Program-made: the position numbers and the translations under genes | The notes under the pieces: model-generated | The model's database searches: none | What the model saw: only the letters and a program-made list of their open reading frames with translations | Told to the model about the DNA's origin: nothing | Source of the DNA: Dryas octopetala | Lineage: Eukaryota; Streptophyta; Magnoliopsida; Rosales; Rosaceae | DNA length: 64,000 nt | Reading direction: 5' to 3' | Assembly: GCA_963921425.1 (NCBI GenBank) | Contig: OY992833.1 | Coordinates: 31,730,698 to 31,794,697, forward strand | Part shown: piece after piece, positions 1 through 12,778 of the stretch | Numbering within the stretch: the first letter of the stretch is position 1 | Layout: the number at the start of each line of letters is the position of its first letter

Positions 1-3000
1 AAGTACCTCAATTTTCCTCATCTCAGCTTCTGCTTTTGCTTTCTGATGATTTTCCCATGCTCGAATTTTCATCTCTTCACGTTTGAACCTGGATAATTGT
101 AGCCATGATTACACCCACAATTTGGAAAGACGGAATAGCCAAAGCATAAATGAGGGTATGTATCCCTAAAAATGAAGTGTCATGATCCAACAATCCAGCT
201 ACAATGGTAGGAGATGGATTTATTTCATCTATCATTTCCTCACTTAAAGAACACATAAGCATCTCCATTAATATCATTATTCAATGAGTATTTGTAACTT
301 CAGAAAACGAAGATTAAACAAAATATGTCTACATTCCTAATTTTGAAAATAATTCATAAATGAATTGGAGTATTTTGATAAATAAATAAATAAGGTACCT
401 ACAAATAATAGTCTTTAACTATCACCAACAAAAATCAAATTGAGTATTCTATTTCTACCACGTAAAATTTTATTTAAAAAAAAAAAAAAAAACAGAATCT
501 TTATAACCATCTTGCTTTCTGAGTTTTGACGCTAAAACATACAGTACTAATAAATCAACAGTTATTGTAGGGCTACAAAAAAGGAAATAAGGGAAGAAAA
601 TTTGAGGGGCATGAATTAACCTAGCCAAATACTTGGCTTTCTCAGCCTCCTCCCATGCTGCTGCACGTGTCTCAGTAACACTTTTTGTCAGTTGTTCTGA
701 TGGTACAGTTTTCAGCGATGTGGATGCATCCTTATCCTCCTCTTTGCTAGCCCAGGCAGCAATGTTCATCTTACCCAGCTGTGTACCAAGAGCTATTATC
801 TCTCTCCTAGTTTTCATTTGTAGCTCCTTTTCAGACAACTCCTTGTTAGGATCTAGGTGCTCAATATGTGGATTAATTGGAGATGAAGTTGGTGCAGCTC
901 TGCTAGGAGTTGATGGCCTGGAATTAGTTGGACTGCGAATTGGTGTTGTTGCCCCCACAGGAGTTCCAGTCCTGGAGGGTTCCTGGCTAGCAATGGGTGT
1001 CATCTCTGTACCCATATCTCTCATTGACACAGACCTTGCTGTTGAGGGGGGAGGAATAAATGTTGTCGTGCCATGGAAGGCTACAGAAGAATCATGCCGG
1101 CTAAGATTGACTGCAAAAATCATATGCAAATGTACAGCTGGTAAGTCCCAAATTGTCATCTAAAGTTCACTCTGTACAGCATTGCACCTGAAAGTTAATT
1201 TAATTGAGAAATAACACACCACACAGCAAAAAAAAAAAAAAAGCACAATACACAGATTCAATCAAGATGTTACGAGTGACTTTTTCGGTTAAAGAATATC
1301 ATAATCAAACTTTCTATAAGTAAATTAAATACACATAAAGGAGGCACTACCCTAGAACAGTAAGCAAGAGAAGCACCCAAAAAAAAAATAGAGGAATGAT
1401 AAAGGAAGGGAAAGCTGAAACATTACAGATCACGGTCTACAGTCCAGGTTGTCAATGAGGCTTAAGAAGAGACAAAGTGTTTCAGTAAAAAATTATGATA
1501 TTTTTCAGTTGCCTTCCTCAGTAATGAAATATACTTTTTTTTTTTTTTTTTTCTTTTTCTATCAAACTGCAGCATAAACAACATTCTGCAGAAGATACCT
1601 TAAACCTTTCACTGCTAGCAGCACCACAACATTATACAACCTGAAGCCTGTTCCTGAATCTGATAATTGTGTCACATTATATTCTTCTCACCAAGTAAAG
1701 TTCGTTTCATCCAAGGATTTAAGGCCCACTGAGTTGCAAACTTAAAAGGTCAGGTAGCACTTTAAAGTTTATAAGCTTTGAATTAGGCTTATGTAGCATC
1801 ATCAAAGAGAAGACTAGAAGTCTAGAAGGCAGGAAAGAACCTGCGAGTCTGGCTATACAAATTATAAAAGCTCTTTTCTTTCTGGAAGGCCTCACTTAAC
1901 AATATGAAGGAGGCATCAAAAAACCCCCCACAACCTTAAAGGGCCTACCACTGATCTGGACAGCAGGGTGCTTTTGTGATTATTAAACAACTCGTTTGAG
2001 TAATAAAGCAATTATAAAGGCGGATAACACCACTCCGATGTATCTTGAATTATGGTCAGAAAGTGGTATGGATTTGAAATAACACGAGAATAATATCATA
2101 GTTGTTCTTCAAATTATTCCCATACCAAACACCAGTAAGGACATGATGGGCATCCACTCATTTTCTGTTAAGTATACATAGTGGCTTTTTTCTATTATAA
2201 ATTGGTAATAATCAAAATGGTGTACCAAAGTGACTGACTGTTAAAATGGTCAAACATTAAATTACAACTCCTGCTGAAAGCGCCAATAACATTTTAGAAC
2301 ACAGAATTCAGTAAATATCTTACTAGCTTGATTGCAGAGCTGAAAATCTTACTCTGTAAAGAAGGATGCAGTTACGAAACAAGCATCTTAACTGAAATAT
2401 AAAAAATAAACCACATTCTTACTTGCTGACTCTCCAACAGAGTTCTCAATCATGTGCACAGGCTTGCCATACGAATCTGCAATAGGGTATGGGTCAGCCT
2501 CCCAACTAACAACCTTCTGCCCCCCACTTTCCATCTTAGCTTGATTAGTGTCAATTCGTTTTGTATCTGGTTCTTCAAAACTATATACTTTTTGATCTGG
2601 AACTTCAACAACAACCTTTGTGGTTGGTTGTCGACTCCCATAACCAAGGTTACCCACCTTTCGTTGCCCACCCTGCATTTGAGCCTGCCCCATCTTTGGC
2701 CGGTTCCAAGTTGGACTGGCTATCCACTTCTGAGCATCGTCCCATTTGGATGGTGCTGGTTTGGAGAATGGCGCAAGAGGCACTCTGTGTGGGGTCCGCT
2801 CTGCCTTCTGAAACTCAAAGATGGATGAGGACACACTCACAGCATCATGCCCACTATCGTAATCTAAAGAAGGGCCTTCTTGGTTCCTAACTCTGGAATT
2901 GACCAATGTGTTGTCCTTCACACTAATCATCTCTGAGCCTAAGGAGTCAGCAGTAGTCAAAGTGGAGCATTCAGGAAGGACACTCACAACATCAACATCT

Positions 3001-3952
3001 TTGCAGTTATCAGAACTTCTACCACCTGCAAGAATATATTCACTACCAATCCAGTCAAACATCCTGAGGGTAAGAAATCAAGAATCAATTCACTGAATTA
3101 GATTTATTCTTCCAAATAAAATAACAAAATTTCATTTTTTTGCAGCACCCAATTGAAATGGCATAGGGCTTGTACAAACATAATCAGTTTTTACCAAAAC
3201 ATAATAATAATCAGAGCCAGTTCCTCTGTTTGGTCCCGAGAGAAATGAGGAAAACTAAAAAGAAATCAAATGTATCAAACGCTGATTAAGTGTGCAAATC
3301 CTACGAATTTCTGTTATATCGGAATCGCCAGTGACCCAGTGGCTTAATTCAAAGAATAAGACATCTAAGATTCAAAATTCCTAGTTTACTTTTTGCTAAA
3401 AGACAAGGTTGTCAAAAGCCAATTCTTCCAGAAAACAGTCACTACTCACAAAATAAAACAAAAGAAAAAAGAACTAACCAGCTTCGTCAAATTCAGAAGG
3501 CTGTGATCTCGAAGTGAAAGCAGATTCAGAATCTTCCCTTTCCTTCCTCTTTTTCTCTACTCCCAGTAGCATAGACCTCAACTTCCCAGGTGAAAATCCC
3601 CCACCACCCTGCACTTTCAAATCCCCCAATAAACCATTCAATAAAAACAAAATCCCTTACACTGGGTCTTTGTGTTATATCCAAAAGAAAAAGTGAGAAA
3701 AATGAAAACTTTGAGTAAAAAATGTGGGTGTGAAATTGACAGATCAAAAAGGTTGAGTTTTGCACACTCTTGAAGCAATAAAGAAACAAAAGGAAACAAA
3801 ATTTGAAAACGATGCGTTGTTTTGGTATATCTATAAGATTAACACATTGGGGTAAGAGAAAGTAAAAATAAAAATGAGCACATTAAATGCAGAAAATAAG
3901 AAAAATAAAAAGGCAGCTTCACCTGAGGCTTTTGGATCCTTTCATAATCCAT
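1..3952 (-). CDS. Remorin family protein (long N-terminus, At2g02170-like), 3' end off window
   Basis: Remorins are plant plasma-membrane scaffold proteins of nanodomains; the conserved C-terminal coiled coil drives oligomerisation and membrane association. Exons read on the minus strand: 3952-3923, 3608-3479, 3025-2423, 1110-621 and 88-1 (partial). Every junction is GT-AG and keeps frame, giving 447 residues before the window edge. The start is MDYERIQKPQ, followed by a basic segment (GKLRSMLLGVEKKRK), the motif SSDNCKDVDVVSVLPE, and a Ser/Pro/Thr-rich stretch with RSVSMRDMGTEMTPIASQEP and repeated TPSR-like motifs. The remorin_C helix then begins (AAWEEAEKAKYLARFKREE, then KIRAWENHQKAKAEAEMRK) and is cut off. 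The long N-terminus and conserved MRDMGTEMTPIAS block fit the long remorin subgroup; the exact subgroup is from memory. The 5'UTR probably lies in 3953-4090. Sequence upstream of position 1 is needed for the stop codon. Confidence 0.93.
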
Positions 3953-6595
3953 AGTATTTGGCGTGTTCATCATGCGGTGTGTTGTAGCAGCATTTCACTG
4001 AGGCTCTGTGTAGCTCAGTATGCGTGAGTAACTGAGTTTTCTTTTGCTTATTTTGAGCTTCAAGTTGCAGTCAGTCTCGTACAGATACACTGAAGATTGA
4101 AGAAGGTCACGTCTCATTCGATCTCTCACGGAAATAGTGCACAAAGTCTCCACTTTGCTTTTTTTGGATGCCAGAATTATAAGGAAAAATTGTCACTAAT
4201 TCACGGGCCAAAATTCATTGGATCCTTCCTTTTTGAGTTTTTTATAAATTTATTTAGGTATGGGGTTTGTGTCTCTCTGGGATCCCAATGCTTCCATCTC
4301 CATCTGCGTCTAATATTACTTTAATATCTTTGACTGCTTCACATAATGACATAATGACATGTATAGACTATAGTCTTAGAAAAAAAATAATTTATTGAAA
4401 TAAACATTATTCTGAAAGTAGTTTTGTAAGAAGTAAGAACTCTATAAACATAAAAGACATTAAATATTTTTTTTCCAGGAAAAATGAATGAATTCAAGGA
4501 ACCAATAGAGAGAGTTTTTAAGTTGCATGCATTGAATAAGCAAACATTCTTTTAGTTGATGACAAACAACTTAATGAGACTATGATGAGTTTGAGACCCA
4601 CAAATCACATTCATTGCTTTTGACCGTTCAAACCCATCAATTCATTATTAGTTTATACCTAAGCAGAAATCAATATCAAATGGATAGAAAGGCCAACTCA
4701 AAGCCACATGGCCCCAGAACTTTGTTCATGTCTAAAGTCATTTGGTCTTACGTGGATGGTCAAACTCAGTTTTGGCTTGTGCTAATTTTATTTTTGGGAT
4801 CTAAAAGTTTTGTTTTAGTGAAACTTTTGGTTGAAAAAATAGATTAAATCTTTAAATCTTTATGGTTGTAAGTTGTAAGTGTGCAAATCATAGCATTATG
4901 ATCCTTTAGCTTAGAGACCAACATCAACATCATTAGATTTTGAAATTTCATGCACGATGATCCTTTAGCTTTTGGTCATGACATAAACCTTAACGCATGA
5001 TTCAGTCAAACTTTAATATTTTATGTATCTCTGGTCTAATGTTGTCCAATTCGAACGAAGTTAGCAGCTTATCGGTAGAGGCACTTAAAAATAGGATTCA
5101 GAGGTCTTAGACTAATTTTTTTTTAGTTAATTACACTTACACCCCTTAAGGTTTATCGTATTTTCACATATATCCCCTGAGGTTTCAAAAATTACACATA
5201 CACCCCTGAGGTTTCAAAACTATTACATATAACCCTCTATAAGAGAAAAAAATAAATAAACAAAAAAAAAATATTTGTATTGAGGTTGGACATTATACCT
5301 TGAGTAATCTTATTAGGCCATTTAACCCCTTAGCATGTCATTTTGCATAATTTTTCATAATTTTTCGTCTCACTATAGGGCCATATGCAACAGTTTTGAA
5401 ATCTCAAGGGGTGTATGTGTAATTGTTGAAACTCCATGAAGTGTATGTGAAAAAGGTGTATGTGAAAAGATAATAAACCTCAAGAGATGTAAGTGTAATT
5501 AACTTTTTTTTTTCTTTTATCAAAGTTCTTACACTTTTTGTTTTTTTTTTGTTTTTTTTTTTTTTCAAGGAGACCTTGGAAAATGTTTCAAAATAAGTTG
5601 CTAGAAAGTAGAATCAATAAACCCAAAAAAAAAAAGGTAGAATCAAAGAATCACAAATTCGAATATCCACATCTTTCTTAAATAAAAAAGAATTACAATT
5701 TCTTAAATATTAACGATTAAAAACAAATAAACTATAAATATTGAGAGAATAGATACCCTAAAGTGAAATTCTCACAAAAGAATTAGATTTGTCAGATAAC
5801 AAATAATTTTTGGATGGTTAGACATATCTAAGATTTACTAGAAGACTTTACACTTACTTAGTAATTTTGATTTTTCATTTAAAAAGAATAGATTCGAATT
5901 TAGATATCTTCAATATAATGAAAAGAAATATCAGCAAACTAACAGTGGTAAATAGATTGGTGAGCTATTATAGAGCTATTATAATAGGACATTTGGGAAA
6001 TACCATAGCAGCCCATTCTTGGTGCCATGCCGTTCTTCAGAAAGACGAAGCGTAGAGATATTAAATGGACAAAAATAATAAGATATTAAATGGCATGTTG
6101 TCGTTTGATAGTATATCGATGGCATGTTTAAGCGTTTCTACAATTTGCTTTGTTGGCAGGATGAGCAGACGTGTCACGCGTGTAACACAAGAGAAGAGAC
6201 AGGTAACTAGATAAGGGCCGTCTGAAACATCAAAGTTCGAGAAGAAACAGAGCCCATAAAGGAAATAAAGCCCAACAACAACAACGCCTGTACCCACAAT
6301 CACATCTCCGCTTCGGGCTCTCCTATTTTGGCCGGCCGTTTTGGGATTTCCAACTTCGCGGAAAAAAAGAGAAGAAAAAGAAAAACAGACAGAAAAAAGG
6401 GAAAGAAAGCAATTAATTGTTTCTTCTTCTTCTTCGTTTTATCGCGGGGCAATTTTCATATCTCAAATTTCAATCAACATCTGGCTCTGGGTTCTGGGGT
6501 TCAGAAACTGAGTGATAATTGCTGTATAATTTCATAATTATAATAATAATAAAATAAATAAATAAATAAATAAAAACAAAAAATTGTGGATTGGG
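3953..6595. other. Intergenic region between divergent remorin and TOM1-like genes
   Basis: About 2.6 kb between two divergently transcribed genes, so it should hold both promoters. The only structured feature I see is a fold-back element at 5126-5506, listed separately. Open frames here are short, AT-rich and resemble no family I know. The stretch just before 6596 has a pyrimidine-rich TTCTTCTTCTTCG tract and an ATAA/AAAT simple repeat, probably 5'UTR of the TOM1-like gene. Confidence 0.6.
5126..5506. mobile_element. Fold-back MITE, about 380 bp
   Basis: The left end reads AGTTAATTACACTTACACCC and the right end, reverse-complemented, reads AGTTAATTACACTTACATCT. The similarity continues inward through a GGTTTAT block, a TTTCACATA block and repeated CCCCTGAGGTTTC / GAAATCTCAAGGGG pairs. 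The whole element can fold into one imperfect hairpin. There is no coding capacity. Both flanks are T-rich, so a target-site duplication cannot be defined. It is a non-autonomous DNA element by structure; I do not assign a superfamily. Confidence 0.7.
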
Positions 6596-6789
6596 ATGAG
6601 CATGGGGCGTAGCGGTGGCAGCGGCGGCGTGGTTCAGGCGGCGGTGATAGCATACAATCTGAGAGACGCATCGAATTGGTGGCAAAACATCAACGACTCA
6701 CCTCTTTGGCAAGATCGTATCTTTCACGCCCTCGCCCTTCTCTACGGTCTCGTCGCCTTCGTTGCCCTGGTAATTTATATATGTCTTCA

Positions 6790-6824
<35 letters not shown>

Positions 6825-9800
6825 CTTTTTATCTATGTTTTCTATATATGTATGTATATGTCGTATGTGCGAATTTCATTTTGTTTACCTCAATTCTAAA
6901 TCTCGAATGCTAGGATTTTTAGCTTAGGTTTGGTTGTTGCTAAAACGAAGGAAAAAGAAACAACATTTTTGAGTTGTGTTTGTTACGTTTCAAATCTATG
7001 CGTAGATGTTATTAATTTCAGGATAATGTAGAAATTTGATAAATATTTATATATTTTTATTTAATATTAGATTCAATTGGTTCGGATACAATTAAGAGTG
7101 CCGGAGTACGGTTGGACCACACAGAAGGTCTTCCACTTTCTTAATTTTGTTGTCAATACAGGTTTGTATTGTTTAACATTTTGTTTTTAATTTCATCTTC
7201 TCGTCGTTCGTTTTCGGGATTCTAATAGTGTTCATGATTTTTGTTGGGTGTGAGTGTTTACTTTTCTCCTGTTTAATTTTGTAGTTCGATCAGCAGTGTT
7301 TATTTTTCGCCGGCAGGTGCAGAAGCTGCATCCAGAGGTTGGATTTGATCATTGGTGTCATACTGTTTGGTTTAATTGTTTAGTAACTGCTAATTAGCTT
7401 GTTTGGGTTTTCTTGTTAGATTCTCCAACATATTTTGCTTGATATGCCAAGTCTTGCTTTCTTCACAACTTACGCACTTCTGGTTCTGTTCTGGGCAGAA
7501 ATTTACTATCAGGTTATATTTCATTCAAATACTAACATATATATATATATATTTTTTGGTAGGGGGGGGGGGGGGGGGGAGGGGAAAGGGTTAGGAATAC
7601 GATGGTTTAATTATGACCCTAATGTGTACATTGAACAGGCACGTGCTGTTTCTACAGATGGACTGAGGCCAAGCTTCTTTACAATTAATGCTGTGGTTTA
7701 TGTAATTCAGGTGAAATTTCTGCTTCACTGTTTCACTTTAAGTCATGGAAAAAGGGAGCTTTTGGAGTTGGATTCTTCTACATGGAAGCAAGTCATGTTT
7801 TCTGAAAAGCGCATTACAATTATCTTGTTTCCACTTTATTTTTCTTTCCATCATATTTCTTAATTGTTTCCGTTAATTTCTTGTAAATGTAGAAGTTGTT
7901 GATCATATGTCAGCAATTTTTGAAAAATATTAGAGATAATTTAGCAGGTGTATCAAGTAGCAATGATTGTGAAATAAAGTTATTTAGTGAATTAGTGGCC
8001 TTGTAACCGGTGCAATTAAGGGGTTTCTGAAGGAACCTTCCATATGTAACCATATCATCCCTTTCATGAATAGGGTTCTTAAGAACCTTTTTTTGGTGTA
8101 TATTAATGCAATATAGATGTAACCAGATGTGAATTGAGTAAGTAGTGAAGACAATTTTGTTGGTGTATATATATCCAATTGTTGGTAGTCTATTCGATGG
8201 GGTCAAGGGTCAAGGGTCAATGGGCTTAGAAAATGATGAATTAATTAGCACAAAGATACTGTGTTTGGGAAGAGAAAAGTTTTTGAACTGGAGTGGTAGG
8301 TTAAGGTTTTAGAGTGTTTTTATGCTTTGACCTACAGTTGACTGGATGCACCCAAGGGGTTTAGCGAGTTTGTTTATTAGATATTATAAAATGCGAGGAA
8401 GAAGATAAAGGGTAATGGGTTGATGATTTGGAGAAATTTTGAAAACCAATCCTTTTTTGTTTTCATTAAAGACTTTTAACCATTTTTTTAAAGATTTAGA
8501 AATTTGACCATGAGTAATGCTCCAGCTTCCCTCAAGAAGTGCTCAAACCCTATCAAGTAGTGCTTGAGGGGTGTTCGAGCACTTCGCAAGCGGATCTCGA
8601 GCGCTTTTGAGGGTCAAATTTCTAAATCTAATAAAAAAGGGTTAGAAGTCTTTAATTAACTCAAATTTGGGTTAGTTTTCAATATTTCTCATGATTTTGT
8701 TAGGTGTCCACAGTTTGTTAATGCTTTGACCTACAGTTGACTGGAAGCACCCAAGGGGTTTAGCGAGGTTGTTTATTAGATATCAAAAAATGTGAGGAAG
8801 TAGATGAAAGGTAATGGATTGATGATTTGTTAGGTGTCATTCTGGATGGGAATACTACGATGTAATTCATTTGTACCTGATAAATAGGTTTATGATTAGG
8901 CCCATGTCTATCATGTTATTCCCTTTATTGCATTGATGGACTTAATAATGGGATGATTTAAATATAGTATCAATCAGGTGTCTTCCCTTTTCATCATGCA
9001 AGTGTACGGGAAAAATACGTGATAGAAACAAGAAAAGGGAAAACATGCATTGGGTTGTTTCTATTTATCAGTCTACTTGTCATTTGACGCTTGCTATAAT
9101 ACTATAATTGCCAAAAAAGACTGCTTCTGTATGCACATGTGGTTATTTGGAATTGGCCCATTCTCAAGGTTCTTTCTAATTAACTCATTAAATAAGTGTC
9201 CTAACTTTATGATTTTGTTTGACTCAACCTTAAATTTTTTTTGGAAGATTGAAATTTTTTCTCAATCATGGTGTTTTTATTTTCCATAGTAGGAAATAAA
9301 AATAAGGAACAGGCTATTTCCATTCCTTCTTTTTTTCTATACTTGCATATTTTATGGAATAATGGCATACACAATTTTCCATTATAGTTGATATGGTCTT
9401 GATTATACTGATTATAATACAACTATTTTCGCTCCCTTTTTTGGTCAAACAAGTATATTTGTTCATATGTTTCATGAAAAATCTCTAGTATATTTGCTCA
9501 TTGGAATTGAAAAACTCTGTCACTTAGGAACAGAAAACAACTTTTAGATGCAAATATGATTTTATTACATGTTTGAATTTGTGTGTCTAAATGTTAGGTT
9601 GTAGTTCTCAAATTGTGCCTATTATCACTGTACAAACTAATCAGGTGCTAAACTGCTGGTCAGTTCTATTGCTTATCAAATTCTGTTAGTGTGGAATTAG
9701 TCAAACAATTAGGCATTGTTTATTATGTTTTACAGCCTCTGTCTGGGCGTTGACTGTTGAGGAAATGATGTAGGGTCATTATTTTCTGTTTTGTTGTTGA

Positions 9801-12048
9801 TATTGTACACTCTGCATAGTTGTATGTATGTTTCTAATTTAACACTGTGTAGTATTTGTGGGGTTAATTGTTTACTTGTTGGGAATATTAATAATATCAT
9901 TGAAAAATCTTTTTGTTTTATTGTTACAGATTTCTTTGTGGTTGGTATTATGGTGGAAGCCTGTCCATGTTGTGGCAATCTTGTCTAAGATGTTCTTTGC
10001 AGGTATTTCTTTACTAAACACATATAATTTGTGAAGCTTTGCAGTGGAAATTGGTGATCTGTTATTCTAATACATATATTCCTGCAGGTGTGTCCTTATT
10101 TGCCGCCCTTGGGTTTCTTCTATATGGTGGAAGGTAATTGCGCTGTGTTCTCTCTGCTGCACTTCCAACATATGAAACATGTACACTTGCAAAATTGCAG
10201 TGTGCTGTGTATTTCTGAAATAAAAAGAAAAAAAATTGTAACAAAAGCACACATTGGAATTGACTTAATTAGACATTAGCACCTCTAAGACACAAAGGAG
10301 ATTGTGGACTAACAGAGTGTTGAGTGGGTATGATGCTCTTGCCCACGTTTTGTAACCCAAAAGAGCAAATCATTCAAGAAAATAAACACAATAAAGAGGC
10401 TTCTTCAAAAATTCAATTTCACTGATGCATCATATTTAGTGGATCCTTAGAAATTTTGTCATTTTGCCTCTTTTTATATTAATCCCGGTCTACCTCTTCA
10501 TCAGCTGTGTCTCCACATACAACTGGCTTTAGATTAGCACTTCATTGTCCAGAATAACTTTTGTTCTATAGCCACTGAATTTTAGGTGGTAGTTGAACAA
10601 ACTATTCTACTCTCTCTCTCTCTCTCTCTCTCTCGGTATACAAATTGCTTCGTCTTTTAGTCCAGTCCATGGTGATTCTATAATCACATTCTTAAAGAAT
10701 TGTGGAGCATTTAAATATTTGGGACTTTATGGAGGAGATTTCTTCTCAAATAGTGTTCACATAGGTATGTGTCTCATGATGCTTATGAGTGATGAATGTT
10801 TATTTTTTATGGGCACCTGCAAGATAGGTTGAAAGGGCTGAAACGTCTCTGTTACATCATCTCCCTTTCTGTGATAGAACGTCAAGTTTTTAGAAGTTAT
10901 GTATAGTGTGCATGCTACAGTTAGTGAAGGTCAGGCATAAAATATAAATAGCATGGGGTTGTGTTGTTGTGCTTCTGTGGGAGAAACTTTGAGGATGTAA
11001 CACATTTTCACTGGTTATTTGGTGTGCATGTTATTAAAAGAGGGGGGTCACTGATTATTTGGTGTGCATGTTATTTAAAAGAGGGGGGGGGTGGTAAAAT
11101 ATTGGTATTCTTTTTTGACTCCTGCCAGATAATACAGAATACTGCTTTTCACAGGCTTGACATATATAAATGTATTTTGACATAAAACTTACATTCTGGG
11201 CAATCTTCTAATGTAGTATCTGCTGTTGTTTCTGCCAGACTCTTCTTGATGTTGCAGAGATTTCCTGTAGAATCAAAAGGACGGCGTAAGAAGCTGCAGG
11301 AGGTAACTACTTTCTTCAAAAGTATTTTTTTAAGAACCCATAAGTTTTCATAATTCTCTAGTTGTACTTATTACATTTGTTTTGTGTTTTTTGGCTTTGA
11401 TAGGTTGGCTACGTGACAACCATATGTTTTACATGTTTCCTTGTGAGATGCGTAATGGTGAGTCTGCTTGAATTTTTTTGGAGTTCACCTACTACTCCTT
11501 GAACTTGAGGAAGCTTGATGTCTTTAAGTAGGTCAAAGTTTTAAACATCAAAACCACATAGACGGTCAGTTTTATTTTGTGCATATATCATGTGTCTGTA
11601 CGAGTATATGACCAAACAATTTGCATTGGATATTATGTTCCTCCAATTTACTTCAGGCTGTTCATTTTGATCAAACAATGGTAATTAAAGCCACAGCTAA
11701 ATCATTGCACCTTGATTTATTAATTCCTCACTTGAGCTTCTATGATTTGTAATCTTGTGCTACAGATGTGCTTCAATGCATTTGATAAAGCTGCAGACCT
11801 TGATGTCTTGAATCACCCAATTCTAAACTTCATATATTACCTGGTAAGTGTTTTGTTTTATATTTTTGTTTGGCTAATGTAACTCTTTTGGTCCATTAAA
11901 TTTCATTGGAGTTTCAAATTTCACCATTGAAATTTTTCTTCCCCTTTCTTTATAGTTGGTGGAGATATTGCCTTCTTCTTTGGTCCTTTTCATTTTGAGG
12001 AAGTTGCCTCCAAAGCGTGGGATCACACAATATCACCCTATTCGCTAA
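6596..12048 (+). CDS. Tobamovirus multiplication protein 1/3-like (TOM1/THH1 family) membrane protein
   Basis: TOM1/TOM3 are plant multi-span tonoplast proteins, first found as host factors that tobamoviruses use for replication; their normal role is less well defined. Exons: 6596-6769, 7071-7161, 7285-7337, 7420-7512, 7639-7710, 9930-10002, 10088-10133, 11239-11302, 11404-11457, 11766-11843 and 11956-12048. All introns are GT-AG and all junctions keep frame, giving 296 aa, the usual family length. The ATG at 6596 gives MSMGRSGG; an in-frame ATG two codons later is also possible. Recognisable blocks are [72 protein letters not shown] and the C-terminal [17 protein letters not shown]. About seven hydrophobic segments are visible. 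Intron 5 (7711-9929) is long and carries a MITE and a local duplication. Confidence 0.95.
6791..6824. repeat. Compound microsatellite (CT)n(AT)n
   Basis: A CT run followed directly by an AT run in the first intron of the TOM1-like gene. A typical length-variable simple repeat. Confidence 0.9.
7562..7579. repeat. Poly-G tract in intron 4
   Basis: Eighteen consecutive G residues just after an AT repeat, within the TOM1-like intron 4 (7513-7638). The exact length is likely uncertain because of sequencing slippage. Confidence 0.85.
8321..8830. repeat. Local tandem duplication (about 110 bp) interrupted by a MITE
   Basis: The segment from 8321 (TATGCTTTGACCTACAGTTG) to about 8430 reappears at 8721-8830 with a few substitutions. 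The junction text TGATTTGTTAGGTGTC at the end of copy two matches the text that resumes after the MITE (8691 onward). This shows that a tandem duplication was later split by insertion of the element at 8431-8690. It lies in intron 5 of the TOM1-like gene. Confidence 0.75.
8431..8690. mobile_element. 260-bp fold-back MITE with approximate target-site duplication
   Basis: The left end GAGAAATTTTGAAAACCAAT pairs with the right end (reverse complement GAGAAATATTGAAAACTAAC). Pairing continues inward through AAAGACTT and GATTTAGAAATTTGACC on both arms. Direct flanks are ATGATTTG (8423-8430) and ATGATTTTG (8691-8699), an 8-9 bp duplication with one extra T. The central loop has short GCTCGAGCGC-like inverted motifs. 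It is non-coding and lies in intron 5 of the TOM1-like gene. Confidence 0.75.
10607..10634. repeat. CT microsatellite
   Basis: A (CT)n tract in intron 7 of the TOM1-like gene. No other structure is seen nearby. Confidence 0.85.
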
Positions 12049-12732
12049 GAGGATGGAAAACATTTGATCAAAGCAAACCAAAAGTGAGGGACTTACGAAT
12101 ATGTGATTTTTGAGATGCCTATCTACCCTCTGGGGAGAATGAAATCTTGGAAGGAAGATAAAAAGTGGACCACTCTGTGCTTTGAGGAACAGCAGCTTTT
12201 TGAGTGTTCGTTCTCAGCAGGGGGTGGTAGATTTGATGAAAAGAAATGACCTTTAAAGGATTGTCAAATATGTTGTAGTATCATGGTCTTTTATTTTGAA
12301 TGTCTTGAATCATACGATTGGTGCTTTGTTGTTTTAACAGTGTCAAAAACTTAAGTGGCCATTCCATGAATAGGAAAAGGGGAGCAAATGAACTGTTTTC
12401 TGTATGATTGGGATTAAAGTGTTTTGACAGTTGTGTTAATCTATCGCATCTCTATTAAAGCAAGTGCTTTCACAACATCTTGGTGTTTACATATGATTTC
12501 AGCCATCTGTACTTATCTAGCTGAAAAGAAAAACTAGTATCTTGTGTTTTGTGGTGTTGGAGTGTATATGATTGATAGCAACAATAAGGAATCAAGGATG
12601 TAGGTTGTTGAAAAGAATATGATCTTTTGGCCAGAGGAAGCATACCTGTTCTGACTTCTGAGACTGCATGCTTCTTTTCATGGCTGAAACTTGCTGGTTA
12701 TGTTTAATGCTATAATTTCCGGGTTTGCACCT

Positions 12733-12736
<4 letters not shown>

Positions 12737-12777
<41 letters not shown>
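12737..12777. repeat. CT microsatellite
   Basis: About 20 uninterrupted CT units, downstream of the TOM1-like gene. Confidence 0.95.

Positions 12778-12778
<1 letters not shown>

Noticed and set aside
633..1163. Plus-strand frame of 176 codons
   Set aside because: Antisense shadow of the remorin exon 621-1110, which has strong family motifs.
5867..6055. 62-codon plus-strand frame upstream of the TOM1-like gene
   Set aside because: No recognisable motif, AT-rich codons, no splice partners; likely chance.
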